64,000 nt of DNA from Trichomonas vaginalis G3 (Eukaryota; Parabasalia; Trichomonadida; Trichomonadidae), in assembly GCF_026262505.1 (NCBI RefSeq), contig NC_067207.1:18506082-18570081 (forward strand), written 5' to 3'. Positions 52,277 to 63,153 of the stretch are shown here, in pieces; the first letter of the stretch is position 1, and each line of letters starts with the position of its first letter. The translations under genes were made by a program, and so were the position numbers. The notes beneath the pieces were generated by a model. The model was not told the DNA's origin. It was given only the letters and a program-made list of their open reading frames with translations, and searched no databases.

Positions 52277-53413
52277 ATGAGTATAACAACTAATTCATTG
52301 AAATCTTTAAAGTTCACTAATTCAGAATTAGAAAATATTTTAGAAAATATTGGAGACGGTTCTTATCCAACATATATGCAGAATGTGAAAGAGTTTTCCA
52401 GATTGTTGAATGAATTTAAATATAACGGACCAATTACTAAAAAGGCTATAATGAGATATTTATATCCCAAAAAAGTTGAAAAACAGGAGAATATTCCTCT
52501 TTATGGTCCAGAGGACCCGGGCTCAGAGAGCCTTGAAACACCTCCTGAATATTTTGAAGAAAAAATTAAACAAGATGAATATTATAACGATGAGATTGAG
52601 AAATTGGAACAATTAAGAAATGAAATAGATGAAAAAATTAAGGAATTGAGAAATGCTGAGAATGAAGTAGAGGGTTTAATGAATATCCCAGCTTCAGAAT
52701 CAGAAGTTCAAAAATCACATGAGGAAAGATATAAAAATTACTTTTTGGAATCTACTAAAAATTTATTAGATGGTGATATTGACGAAACACTTTCAGAAGA
52801 AGGCACAAAATTTATTCATAAACATAAGTTACAATTTATTGACGATGGAGATTATCCATGTATATTACTTTCACCTCCTCTTGATTCTGAAAAATTCAAA
52901 AAAGCACTGAAAAATGTAACATATGCAACAAATACGATTAAGAAAGAAGACCATGATATTTACACAAATTATTATTTAAATAAATGTACAGGTGTTGATA
53001 AAGTTTTTGATTTATTAGATAAAATATCAAAAGAAACCATTGGAACATATAAAATTTTGTGTGATTGTGGTTTCATTGTTGAAGATACTAATAATGTTTC
53101 ATATGAAAGAACAGCACCGAAGGAAGACGAAGTGGAAAGGTCTATACCATTCGTTATTAAGAACATAAAAGATATGAAAACTTATAAACATTATATTTAT
53201 TCATTTATTTCAGAAAAAATGGAAGCAACCCATAAAACATCTTCTCATCATTTTATAGCTATTCATACATTCCTTTTCAAAGTTGTGAAATTAAATAAGA
53301 CAGGAATTAGATTTAATGTATCAGGGTACGCATTCTTGAGTAAATTAAAATGTATTCGTCACGTCGCAGATGATAAAAATTTATGTGTTCTTAATTCATT
53401 TTATGGGCTTTAA
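52277..53413 (+). CDS. Element 3 hypothetical protein with coiled coil, 378 residues
   Basis: The whole frame starts after TAATAAATG. Residues of about 1-70 are helical, and about 100-135 form a Glu/Lys coiled coil (DEIEKLEQLRNEIDEKIKEL). The C-terminal half has Cys-containing segments (YKILCDCGFIVEDTNNVSYE) and a His-rich stretch (KTSSHHFIAIHTFLFKVVKL). No family is recognised. Its place directly upstream of the polymerase suggests a replication role, perhaps as terminal protein or a polymerase partner. That is inference from position only. Confidence 0.55.
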   Translation: MSITTNSLKSLKFTNSELENILENIGDGSYPTYMQNVKEFSRLLNEFKYNGPITKKAIMRYLYPKKVEKQENIPLYGPEDPGSESLETPPEYFEEKIKQDEYYNDEIEKLEQLRNEIDEKIKELRNAENEVEGLMNIPASESEVQKSHEERYKNYFLESTKNLLDGDIDETLSEEGTKFIHKHKLQFIDDGDYPCILLSPPLDSEKFKKALKNVTYATNTIKKEDHDIYTNYYLNKCTGVDKVFDLLDKISKETIGTYKILCDCGFIVEDTNNVSYERTAPKEDEVERSIPFVIKNIKDMKTYKHYIYSFISEKMEATHKTSSHHFIAIHTFLFKVVKLNKTGIRFNVSGYAFLSKLKCIRHVADDKNLCVLNSFYGL

Positions 53414-53487
53414 CCCTGGACTCTCTGAGTCTCGGACTTTAAAAAAATAAACTTTATTTTTATTTTTTAATTTTTATTCTTACATAA

Positions 53488-56400
53488 ATGAACAAAAATG
53501 GAACAGCTAAAATGAATGATAATCAAATAAGAGCAGAAGGTAGAAGGTTATTTAAACGCTTCTATAACATTCCTGATGGTGTTAATCCTAAAACTCGTAG
53601 AAGTTATTTAAATGAAGCCATAGATGCATATGAAGGATTTGACATCTCATCAGAAAGTGAGAGATTAGCGAGAATGTTAAATGTTAATATTGATTTTTAT
53701 TATTGTGATCCTCAACCAGAAGATGTGGACATAAATAAGGTAGACTTTCCATTAGTGGAATCAATAATGATAGATCCAGAATTTGAAACAGTAAATATTT
53801 TATTAACACAGAGTCCATGTGGAAAACTTCACGCTGACAGAATAACAGACGTTGAAGCACTCACCGGCTATAAAGTTTGTCCATATTGTAAAGAAGAAGT
53901 GTATTCTATCCGCGATGATCCAGAAAGGAAAAACCAAAGAAGATTTTTAAAGCATTGTGAGAAATGTAAAGAAAATAATGGGAGATTAATTCAAGACGTT
54001 CAATTGCAAAAGACCCAGCAACCATATGCACCACATATTACGAAACAGAAGATATATCAGTGGTTATTAGCTCACAATTTGCAGGAATATTATCAACCGA
54101 CAAGATATTATATTACTTTTGACTTTGAAACATTAGAGACTAAAGAAGAATTACAACTTTCTGAGTGTGCAACTTTGAACGCTTACTTAAAACCATTCAT
54201 GGTATCATCAACGGTTAAATTAAACGATAAAACATATACGAGGAATTTTTGCTTAACATCAAGTGATTCTTCATCTCTGATTGGATTGAATTTTTATTTT
54301 CAACCTGTTCATTAGTTGCTAAATCAAATATTGAACAATATGAAGAATTAATGAAGCCACAAACGGCGGGGACTTTGTCTCATACATTAAATGAAAAACA
54401 GAAGGAAGCATTTAAAGAACTTCTAGATGAGGAATTCAATAAAGTGAATATCATAGGTTTTAATTCGGGAAAGTTTGATTTAAATTTAATTCTTCGTGAT
54501 TTAAATACTGCAAAATGGAAAATAAAATCAATGCTGGGTTCATCTTCACAATTTAAGCAAATCATTGTAAAGAAAACAAACTGTCCATATGAATTAAGAT
54601 TTATTGACATCAGAAATTATATAGCGGGTGGGACATTAGACCAATTCACTCAAGATTTCGGAAACAATAAATCACGTGTTAAATCCTTTTTCCCTTATCA
54701 ATTCATCACATGGGAAAATTACGAAGAAGAATTATATAAAAAGGAACCATTCACTCAAGATTCATTTTATTCAGCATTAACCCAAGAAACTATATCAGAT
54801 AGTGATTATCAAATATATCTCAATGATGCTAAAAATTTTAAGAATAGATTAGAATATTTTATTCATTATTGCAATAAAGATGTTGAAATTATGATTGACC
54901 CAATTGATAAAATTATCGAAGAAACATTTGTTTATAAAATTGACATGCTTCATAATCTTTCTTTATCATCGAATGCATCAATGATTCGTTACGCGTTAGC
55001 ATATAAGAACTTCAATCCTAACGAAACATATCCAGAAGAAGAAAATGTGGAATCAAGTTTTGAATTAACGAAAAAGTATTGGAAATATAAAATTGAATCA
55101 TATAAGAAACAAGATGAAAAAGCAGAAAGGGATACTAAAAACAATGTTTCAATGGATGACTATCAATACTATCACGATTTAATCCTTTCATCTAAATGCA
55201 AAATGTGTGGTAAAGCGTTTACATATGCAAATAAACCAACATTGGATAGAATCGATAATGAAAAACCACATACCAAAGAAAATTGTCAGTTAATGTGTTG
55301 TTATTGCAATGTCGTAAAATCAAATAAAGATGAAGATGTTCAACGTTTAAGAATCAATTTAAGAAATTATGCATTAAAAAATAATTTACCAATGACTTTA
55401 GATTCAGTTGAAGCTTATCACATTCTCCGTAATGGAATTACTGGTGGTCTATCAAATGTTCAACATCGTGTTAATCTTAAAGGAATCACGCACATTAATA
55501 AACTTTCATATAATCCAGAAACTAAAACTGTATCAAATGAGGACACCACCAACATTATGACTCATTTCGTTGGAGTTGACTTTAATTCATTATATCCTTC
55601 ATCATTTTCATCTAATCCTCATGATTTCATTCAATATACTGACCATAAAATGTATATGCCGGGAAGATTGAATGATGTTATCATTTGTGATACAGCAACA
55701 AAGAAAGCAAAAGCACTGGGAATTATTAAGAAGAAAAATACTTTATTCGTGGCTGAAGTAAAGGGTCACATTGATGAAAAATACATTAATGATTACATAA
55801 ACTTTTTACCGATAATAAGAAACTTAGATATTATCACAGATGAAAAAACAATTGGCAGTTTTATGTATAATTACATGAAATCAAACAATTTACCAGTTGA
55901 CCAGAAACAGAGGAAATTAACTCAGTTAGCATCAACACACAACCAATATCAACCATTTTCTTCTTATTATCTATGGTATCTAATCGACAGATTTCATTTT
56001 ATCATTGATGACATTCAATCAATTTTAACATTTACTAAAAACACTTGTTTTAATGAATTTGCGAACAAATTTATGAACGAAAGACAAAAGGCTGAATTAG
56101 AAGGAAATAAAGGAAAAAGTTTATTTTGCAAGATTTCACTTAATGGATCATATGGTTACGATGCAATGAATACACAAAATTACGCAAAGACTAAAATAAT
56201 GAATGCACAGAAGTCACGCGTTGCATGTATGTCAAATAAGTTTAAAAACATAAGAGAAATAGGAGAGGATACATATCAAGTGATGCTCAAAGATAGATTT
56301 TATAGATGTGATACATGTTTACAAGAGGCATTCTTCACTTTAGATAATGCTAAATACTGGTATTTGGTTTTCATTTATGATTTTATGTATAAATGCATGA

Positions 56401-56957
56401 ATGTTAATCGTTTTCATTTCATTGAAGGTGATACTGATTCATCTTATTGGGCAATCGCTGGTGATCCAAATCTTCCTAACACTCAAGCATTTCAAGCAAT
56501 TGTTACCGATAAACAATTTTATGATAAAAACATTTTCAAATTCGCACCATTTGATTTCTTCTGTTTTGATGAGAAATTTAAACCTAAATTAAAGAATAAA
56601 GCTGAAGAAAAAGCACATGAGAAGAAGTTATTGGGTTTAGCAATTGAGAAACAAGGTGATAACATGGTTGCTTTATGTCCTAAGTGTTATACATCATTCA
56701 ATGGTTCAATTGATGGAAGTGATTTTAAAAAGATTGCACAAAAAATGAAAGGTGTTAGTTTACGACAAAATAAACAATTAACACCTAAAAATTATTTGGA
56801 TATAATAAATGATAAAGTGATATTTGATGGTCAGAATATTAATTTACAACTTAAAAACGGGTCAATGACTCGCTTAACAATCGGTAAGACTGCATTAACA
56901 GGAGCACACACTAAGGCTGTATGTTGTGAAAATGGATGTTGTATGCCATTTATTTAA
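53488..56957 (+). pseudogene. Protein-primed-type family B DNA polymerase locus with embedded HNH motif
   Basis: It starts in ACATAAATG. The N-terminal part has a CPYC...C..C zinc-type cluster, then exonuclease motif I YYITFDFETLE. Motif II is GFNSGKFDLN and motif III is YCNKDVEIM. Between exonuclease and polymerase lies an HNH-type module: CKMCGKAF, LDRIDNEKPHTKENCQL and CCYCNVVKSNK. Polymerase motif A is DFNSLYPSSF, motif B is KISLNGSYGY and motif C is GDTDSSYW. The C-terminus has further Cys pairs. This is the replicative enzyme of Polintons, initiating from a terminal protein. The locus has about one break. Confidence 0.9.
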
Positions 56958-57021
56958 TAAAATACCACAGAAGAGACAAAGAGGTGGGCACCCTTAAAAC
57001 ATTTATTTTATTTTTATATAA

Positions 57022-57597
57022 ATGGATAACGTACATTTAAAAATTTTAATTGATGATTTAGTATTTAATCAAAATTTTCTTGATTATTATGAATTAAAAT
57101 CATATCTCCAAAAATATGATAACAATATAACGGGTGATGATATGGAATATTATTATCCATATTATAAAAATGAAATTTTGAAATATCATAATAAAATAAT
57201 TTCTAAAATTAAAGACAAAATTAAAAATAATGAATATATAAAGGGAAAAACTAAATCACAGCTTAAACAGTTGAAAGATTTCAAAAATAAAGTATTAACA
57301 GAAGAAGATATTGATGAATTATATAATTTATATAATCCTGAGCCACAAAAACCAAAGCCAAAGGAACAAAAACAAAAGGAACAAAACACCCAGGCCCTTC
57401 AGACCATAAATGATGCACAAGCTTTAATTTATGATTCATTAGTTAAACCATATTCAGCCCGACTTTTAAATGAAGATCAACTTTTGGAATTCATCCTTCA
57501 ACATAAACTCGAAGCGGGAAAGTATATCAAACCTTTATATACAGCATATTTAAAACAAATGAATAAAATACATCCAGAATTAATGAAGGAGGATTGA
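57022..57597 (+). CDS. Element 3 hypothetical protein, 191 residues
   Basis: The intact frame starts in TATATAAATG. The N-terminal 100 residues are Lys-, Tyr- and Asn-rich helices (EYYYPYYKNEILKYHNKIIS). A PEPQKPKPKEQKQKEQ linker follows, then a helical C-terminal part (LNEDQLLEFILQHKLEAGKY). It overlaps the integrase frame by 4 bp, so the two may be translated together or produced by slippage. No family is recognised. Confidence 0.55.
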   Translation: MDNVHLKILIDDLVFNQNFLDYYELKSYLQKYDNNITGDDMEYYYPYYKNEILKYHNKIISKIKDKIKNNEYIKGKTKSQLKQLKDFKNKVLTEEDIDELYNLYNPEPQKPKPKEQKQKEQNTQALQTINDAQALIYDSLVKPYSARLLNEDQLLEFILQHKLEAGKYIKPLYTAYLKQMNKIHPELMKED

Positions 57598-58547
57598 ATT
57601 CCAAAATCAAAGCAGATAAAATTAAACCACTTACAACACCAAAACCTCCAACAGTAGTACCTCCTCCTCCTTCAGTTAATCCTTCATCATTCACTTTATT
57701 ATATCCATTTCAAACATTTAAGAAGCAAAAAGATTTTAAAAAGGATTTCAAGATGTTAAATAAACCAATTGACCCGAAAATTCAACCATTAAAGGAAAAA
57801 TTTAGTCGCCCTTCATTTGCACCATATCCATATTCATACGAAATTGATCATCTGGAATATTCAAAAGGAAACGTTACTTATTTATTTGCCATTAACATTA
57901 ACACTAGATATTTATATTGCATTCCAGTGAAAGGGAAAACAGAACAGGAAACAAGAAGAGCTATTCAATACTTACTAGATCATGAAAGAGTAGATAATAT
58001 AAGGGGTGATGGTGATAAAGGATTTCAGGCAGCTATGGCTCATTATTTCCCACAAATTAATTTTTTCTTTTCATCCTCTCCATATACGTTTCATAATAAA
58101 ATAGTTGATGCGGTAATGAGAACTCTTAGAGATGCGTTAGGGGTTAACGGTCAGATATACTGGGATGGAAATCATGACTCCATCATACAGCAGTTAGTAT
58201 ATTATTATAATAATACATGGCATAGAACTATAAACATGAAACCAGTGAAAATGAAAAATGATATTTCAAAAGAATGGGAATATATTAAAAAGCAAATGGA
58301 AAAGTTAAATGATGTTAAACGTGAACAAATTAATTCGGGGCTCATGAATTTTAAACAAGGAAATAAAGTTTTAATTCATCTCGATTATGGAAAAACTGAT
58401 AAATCAATGACAAAAAGAAGACGAAGATTTGACACAATAGCTGAATTTGTTAGATATATTAACGGCAATGCATTAGTTGAAGTTGACAATAAATTAATAG
58501 AAATTCCGATTTATTTTATTACTCCATTATATTTAAATAATATTTAA
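57594..58547 (+). CDS. Element 3 integrase (rve superfamily)
   Basis: The open frame begins inside the end of the preceding gene; its first ATG is at 57753. A Pro-rich leader (PPTVVPPPPSVNP) precedes the catalytic core of residues of about 80-220: YEIDHLEYSKGNVTYLFAI, then IRGDGDKGFQAAMAHYFPQI, then HNKIVDAVMRTLRDALG. The spacing is that of retroviral-type integrases. The end has a basic SH3-like DNA-binding region (FKQGNKVLIHLDYGK, MTKRRRRFDTIAEFVRY). It joins element ends to target DNA. Whether translation starts at the ATG or as an extension of the previous frame is unclear. Confidence 0.85.
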   Translation: MNSKIKADKIKPLTTPKPPTVVPPPPSVNPSSFTLLYPFQTFKKQKDFKKDFKMLNKPIDPKIQPLKEKFSRPSFAPYPYSYEIDHLEYSKGNVTYLFAININTRYLYCIPVKGKTEQETRRAIQYLLDHERVDNIRGDGDKGFQAAMAHYFPQINFFFSSSPYTFHNKIVDAVMRTLRDALGVNGQIYWDGNHDSIIQQLVYYYNNTWHRTINMKPVKMKNDISKEWEYIKKQMEKLNDVKREQINSGLMNFKQGNKVLIHLDYGKTDKSMTKRRRRFDTIAEFVRYINGNALVEVDNKLIEIPIYFITPLYLNNI

Positions 58548-58566
58548 TTTTTTATTTCGTAAGAAA

Positions 58567-58830
58567 ATGAGTGACAACAAAGCAGTCAAGAGTCCAGACG
58601 ATGAATATAAAAAGAAACTAAACAGAATTAAATCAAAAATATGCTATTACAAAAAGAAGCCACAATGCGGTGGGGTTGAAAACGATAAAGAAATAATCGA
58701 AAAATTAGAAACTTACCGTTCAATCATTAAACTGAGTGAAGCAAAAATAAAAGAATTTAATAGAATAAATAAATTGGTTGGAAGAGATGAATTTAATAAA
58801 GATGAATTTTTAAACTCTATCCAAATTTAA
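58567..58830 (+). CDS. Element 3 small basic coiled-coil protein, 87 residues
   Basis: It starts MSDNKAVKSPDDEYKKKLNR and is Lys-rich and helical. It has one Cys pair around CYYKKKPQCGG and a helix KLSEAKIKEFNRINKLVGRD. It is convergent with, and overlaps by 4 bp, the small minus-strand gene that follows. No family is recognised. Confidence 0.5.
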   Translation: MSDNKAVKSPDDEYKKKLNRIKSKICYYKKKPQCGGVENDKEIIEKLETYRSIIKLSEAKIKEFNRINKLVGRDEFNKDEFLNSIQI

Positions 58831-58991
58831 TTTTTATTCCTCTTCGACAACATCTCTCTTTCCATCATTACTGCATAACCACATTTTCTCAATTTTAGTG
58901 GTTTGTTATTTTTAACATGTTCTTGCATCATTTTTATCATTTCCTCCCTTGTTATGATTCGTGGTAAATTTTGAGCTTGTGGGGTATTCAT
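58827..58991 (-). CDS. Element 3 very small protein, 54 residues
   Basis: The frame runs from ATG 58991 (context ATCATAAATG after an A/T tract, as in other genes of this element) to a TAA at 58827-58829. It begins MNTPQAQNLPRIITREEMIK and is Met- and Lys-rich with a KLRKCGYAVMMERE segment. It is short, but the start context and the 4-bp convergent overlap support it. Confidence 0.45.
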   Translation of the reverse strand: MNTPQAQNLPRIITREEMIKMMQEHVKNNKPLKLRKCGYAVMMEREMLSKRNKN

Positions 58992-59041
58992 TTATGATAA
59001 AAATAAAAATTTGTTATCACTTATTTTATCGTTAATGGTTT

Positions 59042-59290
59042 CGGGTTATTCAATAATTAATTATTTTTGAAGAACTGAAGGGGTCACCAGGTCACCAGGT
59101 CACCGGGTCACCAGGTAATTTAACTTCTCTGAAAAAATGTGACAACATGACATTTTGACAACATCATGGGTTATTCAATAATTAATTATTTTTGAAGAAC
59201 TGAAGGGGTCACCAGGTCACCAGGTCACCGGGTCACCAGGTAATTTAACTTCTCTGAAAAAATGTGACAACATGACATTTTGACAACATC
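59042..59290 (-). repeat. Two 126-bp iteron repeats, inverted orientation
   Basis: Two copies (from 59042 and 59168) are reverse-complement relatives of the 160-bp repeat. The core is four tandem 8-bp words of GGTCACCA/G type (59079-59112 in the first copy), flanked by conserved TTCTCTGAAAAAATG and ACAACATGACATTTTGACAA. They lie between the 3-prime ends of convergent gene groups, so they are not a promoter for either neighbour. Confidence 0.85.
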
Positions 59291-59325
59291 ACAGGAGGAA
59301 GGCAAAAATAAATTCCAGTCATACT

Positions 59326-61649
59326 TTATAAAGCTTCATTCACAGGTATTTCATCGTCAGTAAATGATTCCTCATTATCGTTTGGTTCAATTTGTTTATA
59401 TAATCCTTTCATTTCTTCTTTCAAAACATAATACCATGTTTGTTTACCATCTATTTTTCTTTGTTTCCTTTCACATTTATCCTTAATGCTCATTTGAAAG
59501 TTTTTGTCTTTCATGTCTGATGGTTTGCAGAATAGAGCATTTTTACACGTCATACCTGCACATAATTCATCATAATGTGTATTTATCCATTCATCTAAAG
59601 GATTTGTTGATAACTCGATTAAATCTTGTTTGGCTTCAGTCATCGGTATGATTCGTACATTAAATGATGAAAGGTCATATTGCATAAAATATGTTAAAAG
59701 GTTATCATAAAATTCCTTTGTGCATGAATCCATTAAATTCTTGAAGTAATCAAATTGACCCTTGAATTTACCATTAACCCTTAAAACTACGTATCTTCTG
59801 TCTCCAACTTCAATTTTGACAGGGTAGACGTTGTTAGTTACGAAAATGAAGTTTGCAACGTTCTGTGCTGTTCTTCTGGGTTGATTCTTTTCATTAATTC
59901 TAATCTCATTATCCGTAATAATTGATTTCAAAGCGTTGAAGTTTGCGAGTCTGTCTTCACCTACATTCTTGAGTTCATTAAGTACAAGAAACATTTTATT
60001 TTCAACAACTGAGTTGAAATTACCCGTTAGCTCACTTATTTCAGTAATGTTTTTACATGAATAACCAGCGAGAAGTTCAGAAATAATGTCTGTGAATCTG
60101 TTTTTACCTGTTCCCTGAAGTCCTTTCAAAATAATTGCTGTTTCATTCTTGATTCCAGGATGTTGAATCATTGATGCAATCCAGCCGAGAAGGTATTTAT
60201 ACACTTCATCGTTATTATCACAAATGGCTTCTTTAATGAAATCCATAAACATCTCAATTTTTGAGTAATCAGGCTTTTCAAGAATGTTGTATTTATAACC
60301 CTGAAACGTTGAGAAAACATCTGGAGAATCAGATTTAAAGCAAACACCCTTAACGGTTAATGAAGACAATTGATTTAGTAGTACATCCCATGCTGTTATG
60401 GTTTTACCTTCTTCTTTAAATAATTTAATCATTTTGAGTGACTCTTTCATGTTTGACTGAAGAACAAATGATATTTGATTCATTTTGTCGTGGATATTAT
60501 AGTCCTTTTGAATGAAATATTTGTTTCCACAATCTACAAAACGGATTACACGTGATAAATCCTCAATTACTTCAGAACTGTTTTTATACTGATGATTTTC
60601 AGCCTTGCGTCTAATATCTGTTATCAAAAACGAGTCATCAAGTTTGATATCAAATGTTATTTTTGGCTTACGTAATAAAGGTAAAACATATTCATCATAA
60701 TATTCCTTTTGATAAAGTTTTAGAATCTTCACCAAAACAAATGGCGAAGTCATTAAATGTGCATATCTACTACGTGCTTTTTCAAAATTACTTTTTGCAT
60801 TTTCAGTTAAGCTGCAGAAGTTATAAACGTTATCGTATGCTTCATTAATTAAATGATTAGGTAACGAATTAATTGCTTGAAACAGTGTGAATAATGTAAC
60901 TTCTTTTTCTAAATTCATGTTTCCACCATCATTATGTACTTCAAAATCACAGATGCCATCGACTATGCTCTGGGCAAGTTTATCGTCAATGTTTACATCT
61001 TTGTTTTCATTCATTATACTCTTTATTTCTTCGTTCTTCTGTTCAACTCTTACCTTAATATTCAAATCATTTAATATATCATTCACTGTTCTGGTTAATG
61101 TTGAATCATAACTTCCACGAATGAATGAGTATGTATTGATTGGTTCTGTTGCATTCTTTCGAACTCTTGAATCAGCCATAACCACTAATGAACGCTTTGA
61201 ATCATCAATAGAAGTCATGATATCAATATCATAATCATTGCAGGAATAACATTTAATCATTCTGTTCGAGGTTGAATAGAAGAAATTAGTGTTGGCAATA
61301 AAATGTGAAGACCTCCTGATGCAGTTTTAACGATAACATCTTTATCCGAAAGTTTTGATAAAATGTCTTTTCTAACTGTTTCTTTAAGTTCATCATTGTA
61401 TGATTTATTGATATCAACATCTATAATCGTTAAATTTGAAATTTTATTTACTAATAAAGCTGTACCAGTTTTCCTTCCTCTTCCTCCATCATGTTTGAGG
61501 TAGTTATGTAAATCAATCTTGTTTTCACCAATTCTTTCGTTGAGGGCTTTAGTTTCTGCCACAACTAATTCCTCAGCTAATGAATCAATAACTTGTTCAT
61601 CAGAAATGATATAGTTGCTGTTGCTGTTGCTGTTGTTTGTTGCTGTCAT
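59326..61649 (-). pseudogene. Prim-pol / SF3 helicase locus (D5-like)
   Basis: The first part starts MTATNNSNSNSNYIISDEQV in ATATAAATG. It has the primase-polymerase signatures LTIIDVDINKS (metal-binding D-x-D) and VKTASGGLHILLP. The second, longer part (59326-61260) has the SF3 helicase core of residues of about 375-500: ILKGLQGTGKNRFTDII (Walker A), KMFLVLNELKN (Walker B), NVANFIFVTNN (motif C). The arrangement is that of virophage and poxvirus D5-like primase-helicases. The locus has about one break. It would open and prime DNA at the element origin. Confidence 0.85.
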
Positions 61650-61659
61650 TTATATAGGA

Positions 61660-61990
61660 ATAAAAAAATAAAAATAATTTTAAAACTAACTTTATTTTTG
61701 GGTTGCATTATATTTCCAGGACTGTTGTCAAAATGTCATGTTGTCTCATTTTTTCAGAGAAGTTAAATCACCTGGTGACCTGGTGACCTGGTGACCCCTT
61801 CAGTTATTCAAAAATAATTAATAAATACCTTCCTCATTAATCCCACTATGTTGTCAAAATGTCATGTTGTCTCATTTTTTCAGAGAAGTTAAATGACCTG
61901 GTGACCTGGTGACCCGGTGACCCCTTCAGTTATTCAAAAATAATTAATTATTGAATAACCCGAAACCATTAACGTAAACATATATTTCTG
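61660..61990 (+). promoter_or_regulatory. Intergenic iteron cassette upstream of the prim-pol gene
   Basis: An AT-rich promoter side (AATAATTTTAAAACTAACTT) is followed by two iteron units sharing TTGTCAAAATGTCATGTTGT. Each has tandem 8-bp words GGTGACCT/C (three in the first unit and three or four in the second). The layout and sequence repeat at 62700-63070, upstream of the KilA-N gene. Confidence 0.7.
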
Positions 61991-62019
61991 GTCGTTTATG
62001 ATAAAAATAAATGGTTCAT

Positions 62020-62682
62020 TTACTCACAATATTTTTGTACAGAATGACCCCAAACTTTTAACTTCTTTTCTGCAGCTTCAAATGCTATCTTAGCGAGTTC
62101 ATATTCTCTAAATTCTCTCTTTAAATCTTCTTGTTCCCATTGGTCTAGTTCGTATGGAGAATCTCTATAACCATAACATATCTCACGTTCATGTTCTAAT
62201 TGTTTTTCACACATTTTTCCAACTTCTTCTTCAAACAAATGTTTAGCATTTTCTACTGTATCTTCGAGTTCTTCTTCATCTAATTTCTCATGAACTTTCT
62301 TGTCTATGGAGTCCATAATTTTTCCAACTGCTATGCAATATTTTGGAGAAGCCCACATTGCTATATAGTTTATAAGTCTTGGGTCTACATACGTTCCTCT
62401 AACCTGTTTGATTTCATCAGGAATTCCCGCATGAATTTTGTATAAAAACCAACCGTCGGAATTCCGGCGGTTGCTATATTCTTCACAAAATGCCTTATAA
62501 TACTCTTCCCAGGACTTATTTTCCAACAGCTTTCTAAAGTCTTTCCTAAACTGCTGACACATCTTTGTTGCATTAATGTAACCATCCTTGTCTCTGCGTA
62601 AGACTTCAATATCGTTATAAGTGCCTTTCGTGAATGTTTCGCCATTAGATTTGTTTGTGAATGTTTTTGCTTCGACTGACAT
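62020..62682 (-). CDS. KilA-N domain protein, about 220 residues
   Basis: The start is taken at ATG 62682 (MSVEAKTFTNKSNGETFTKG); the frame is open further upstream without support. The KilA-N domain occupies residues of about 25-130: VLRRDKDGYINATKMCQQFR, then VRGTYVDPRLINYIAMWASP and KYCIAVGKIMD. The C-terminal 85 residues are a charged coiled-coil region. KilA-N proteins of large DNA viruses and phages bind DNA. The gene is bracketed on both sides by iteron cassettes, so it is a candidate for the factor that binds them. Confidence 0.85.
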   Translation of the reverse strand: MSVEAKTFTNKSNGETFTKGTYNDIEVLRRDKDGYINATKMCQQFRKDFRKLLENKSWEEYYKAFCEEYSNRRNSDGWFLYKIHAGIPDEIKQVRGTYVDPRLINYIAMWASPKYCIAVGKIMDSIDKKVHEKLDEEELEDTVENAKHLFEEEVGKMCEKQLEHEREICYGYRDSPYELDQWEQEDLKREFREYELAKIAFEAAEKKLKVWGHSVQKYCE

Positions 62683-62699
62683 TTCTGTTCTTACATACA

Positions 62700-63070
62700 A
62701 AATAAAAAAATAAATAAAAATAATTTTAAAACTAACTTTATTTTTGGACTGCATCATATTTCCAGGACTGTTGTCAAAATGTCATGTTGTCACATTTTTT
62801 CAGAGAAGTTAAATGACCTGGTGACCACCTGGTGACCCGGTGACCTCATCAGTTATTCAAAAATAAATAATAACTGCCTTCCTCATTTCCCACTATGTTG
62901 TCAAAATGTCATGTTGTCTCATTTTTTCAGAGAAGTTAAATGACCTGGTGACCACCTGGTGACCCGGTGACCTCATCAGTTATTCAAAAATAAATAATTA
63001 TTGAATAACCCGAAAACATTAACATTAACATAAACATTAACATAAACATTAACGTAACCATTAACGTAAA
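62700..63070 (+). promoter_or_regulatory. Intergenic iteron cassette upstream of the KilA-N gene
   Basis: A paralogue of 61660-61990 with the same AT-rich promoter side, then two units with GGTGACC words (62816-62846 and 62943-62970). These are followed by a run of AACATTAACGTAAAC-type hexamer repeats before the fibre 3-prime flank. Confidence 0.7.
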
Positions 63071-63153
63071 CATTAACGATAAAATATATTTCTGCAGTTC
63101 ATCCATTACTTCATTACCTAATTAATTACAGACATAAAATATATTTAGTTCAT

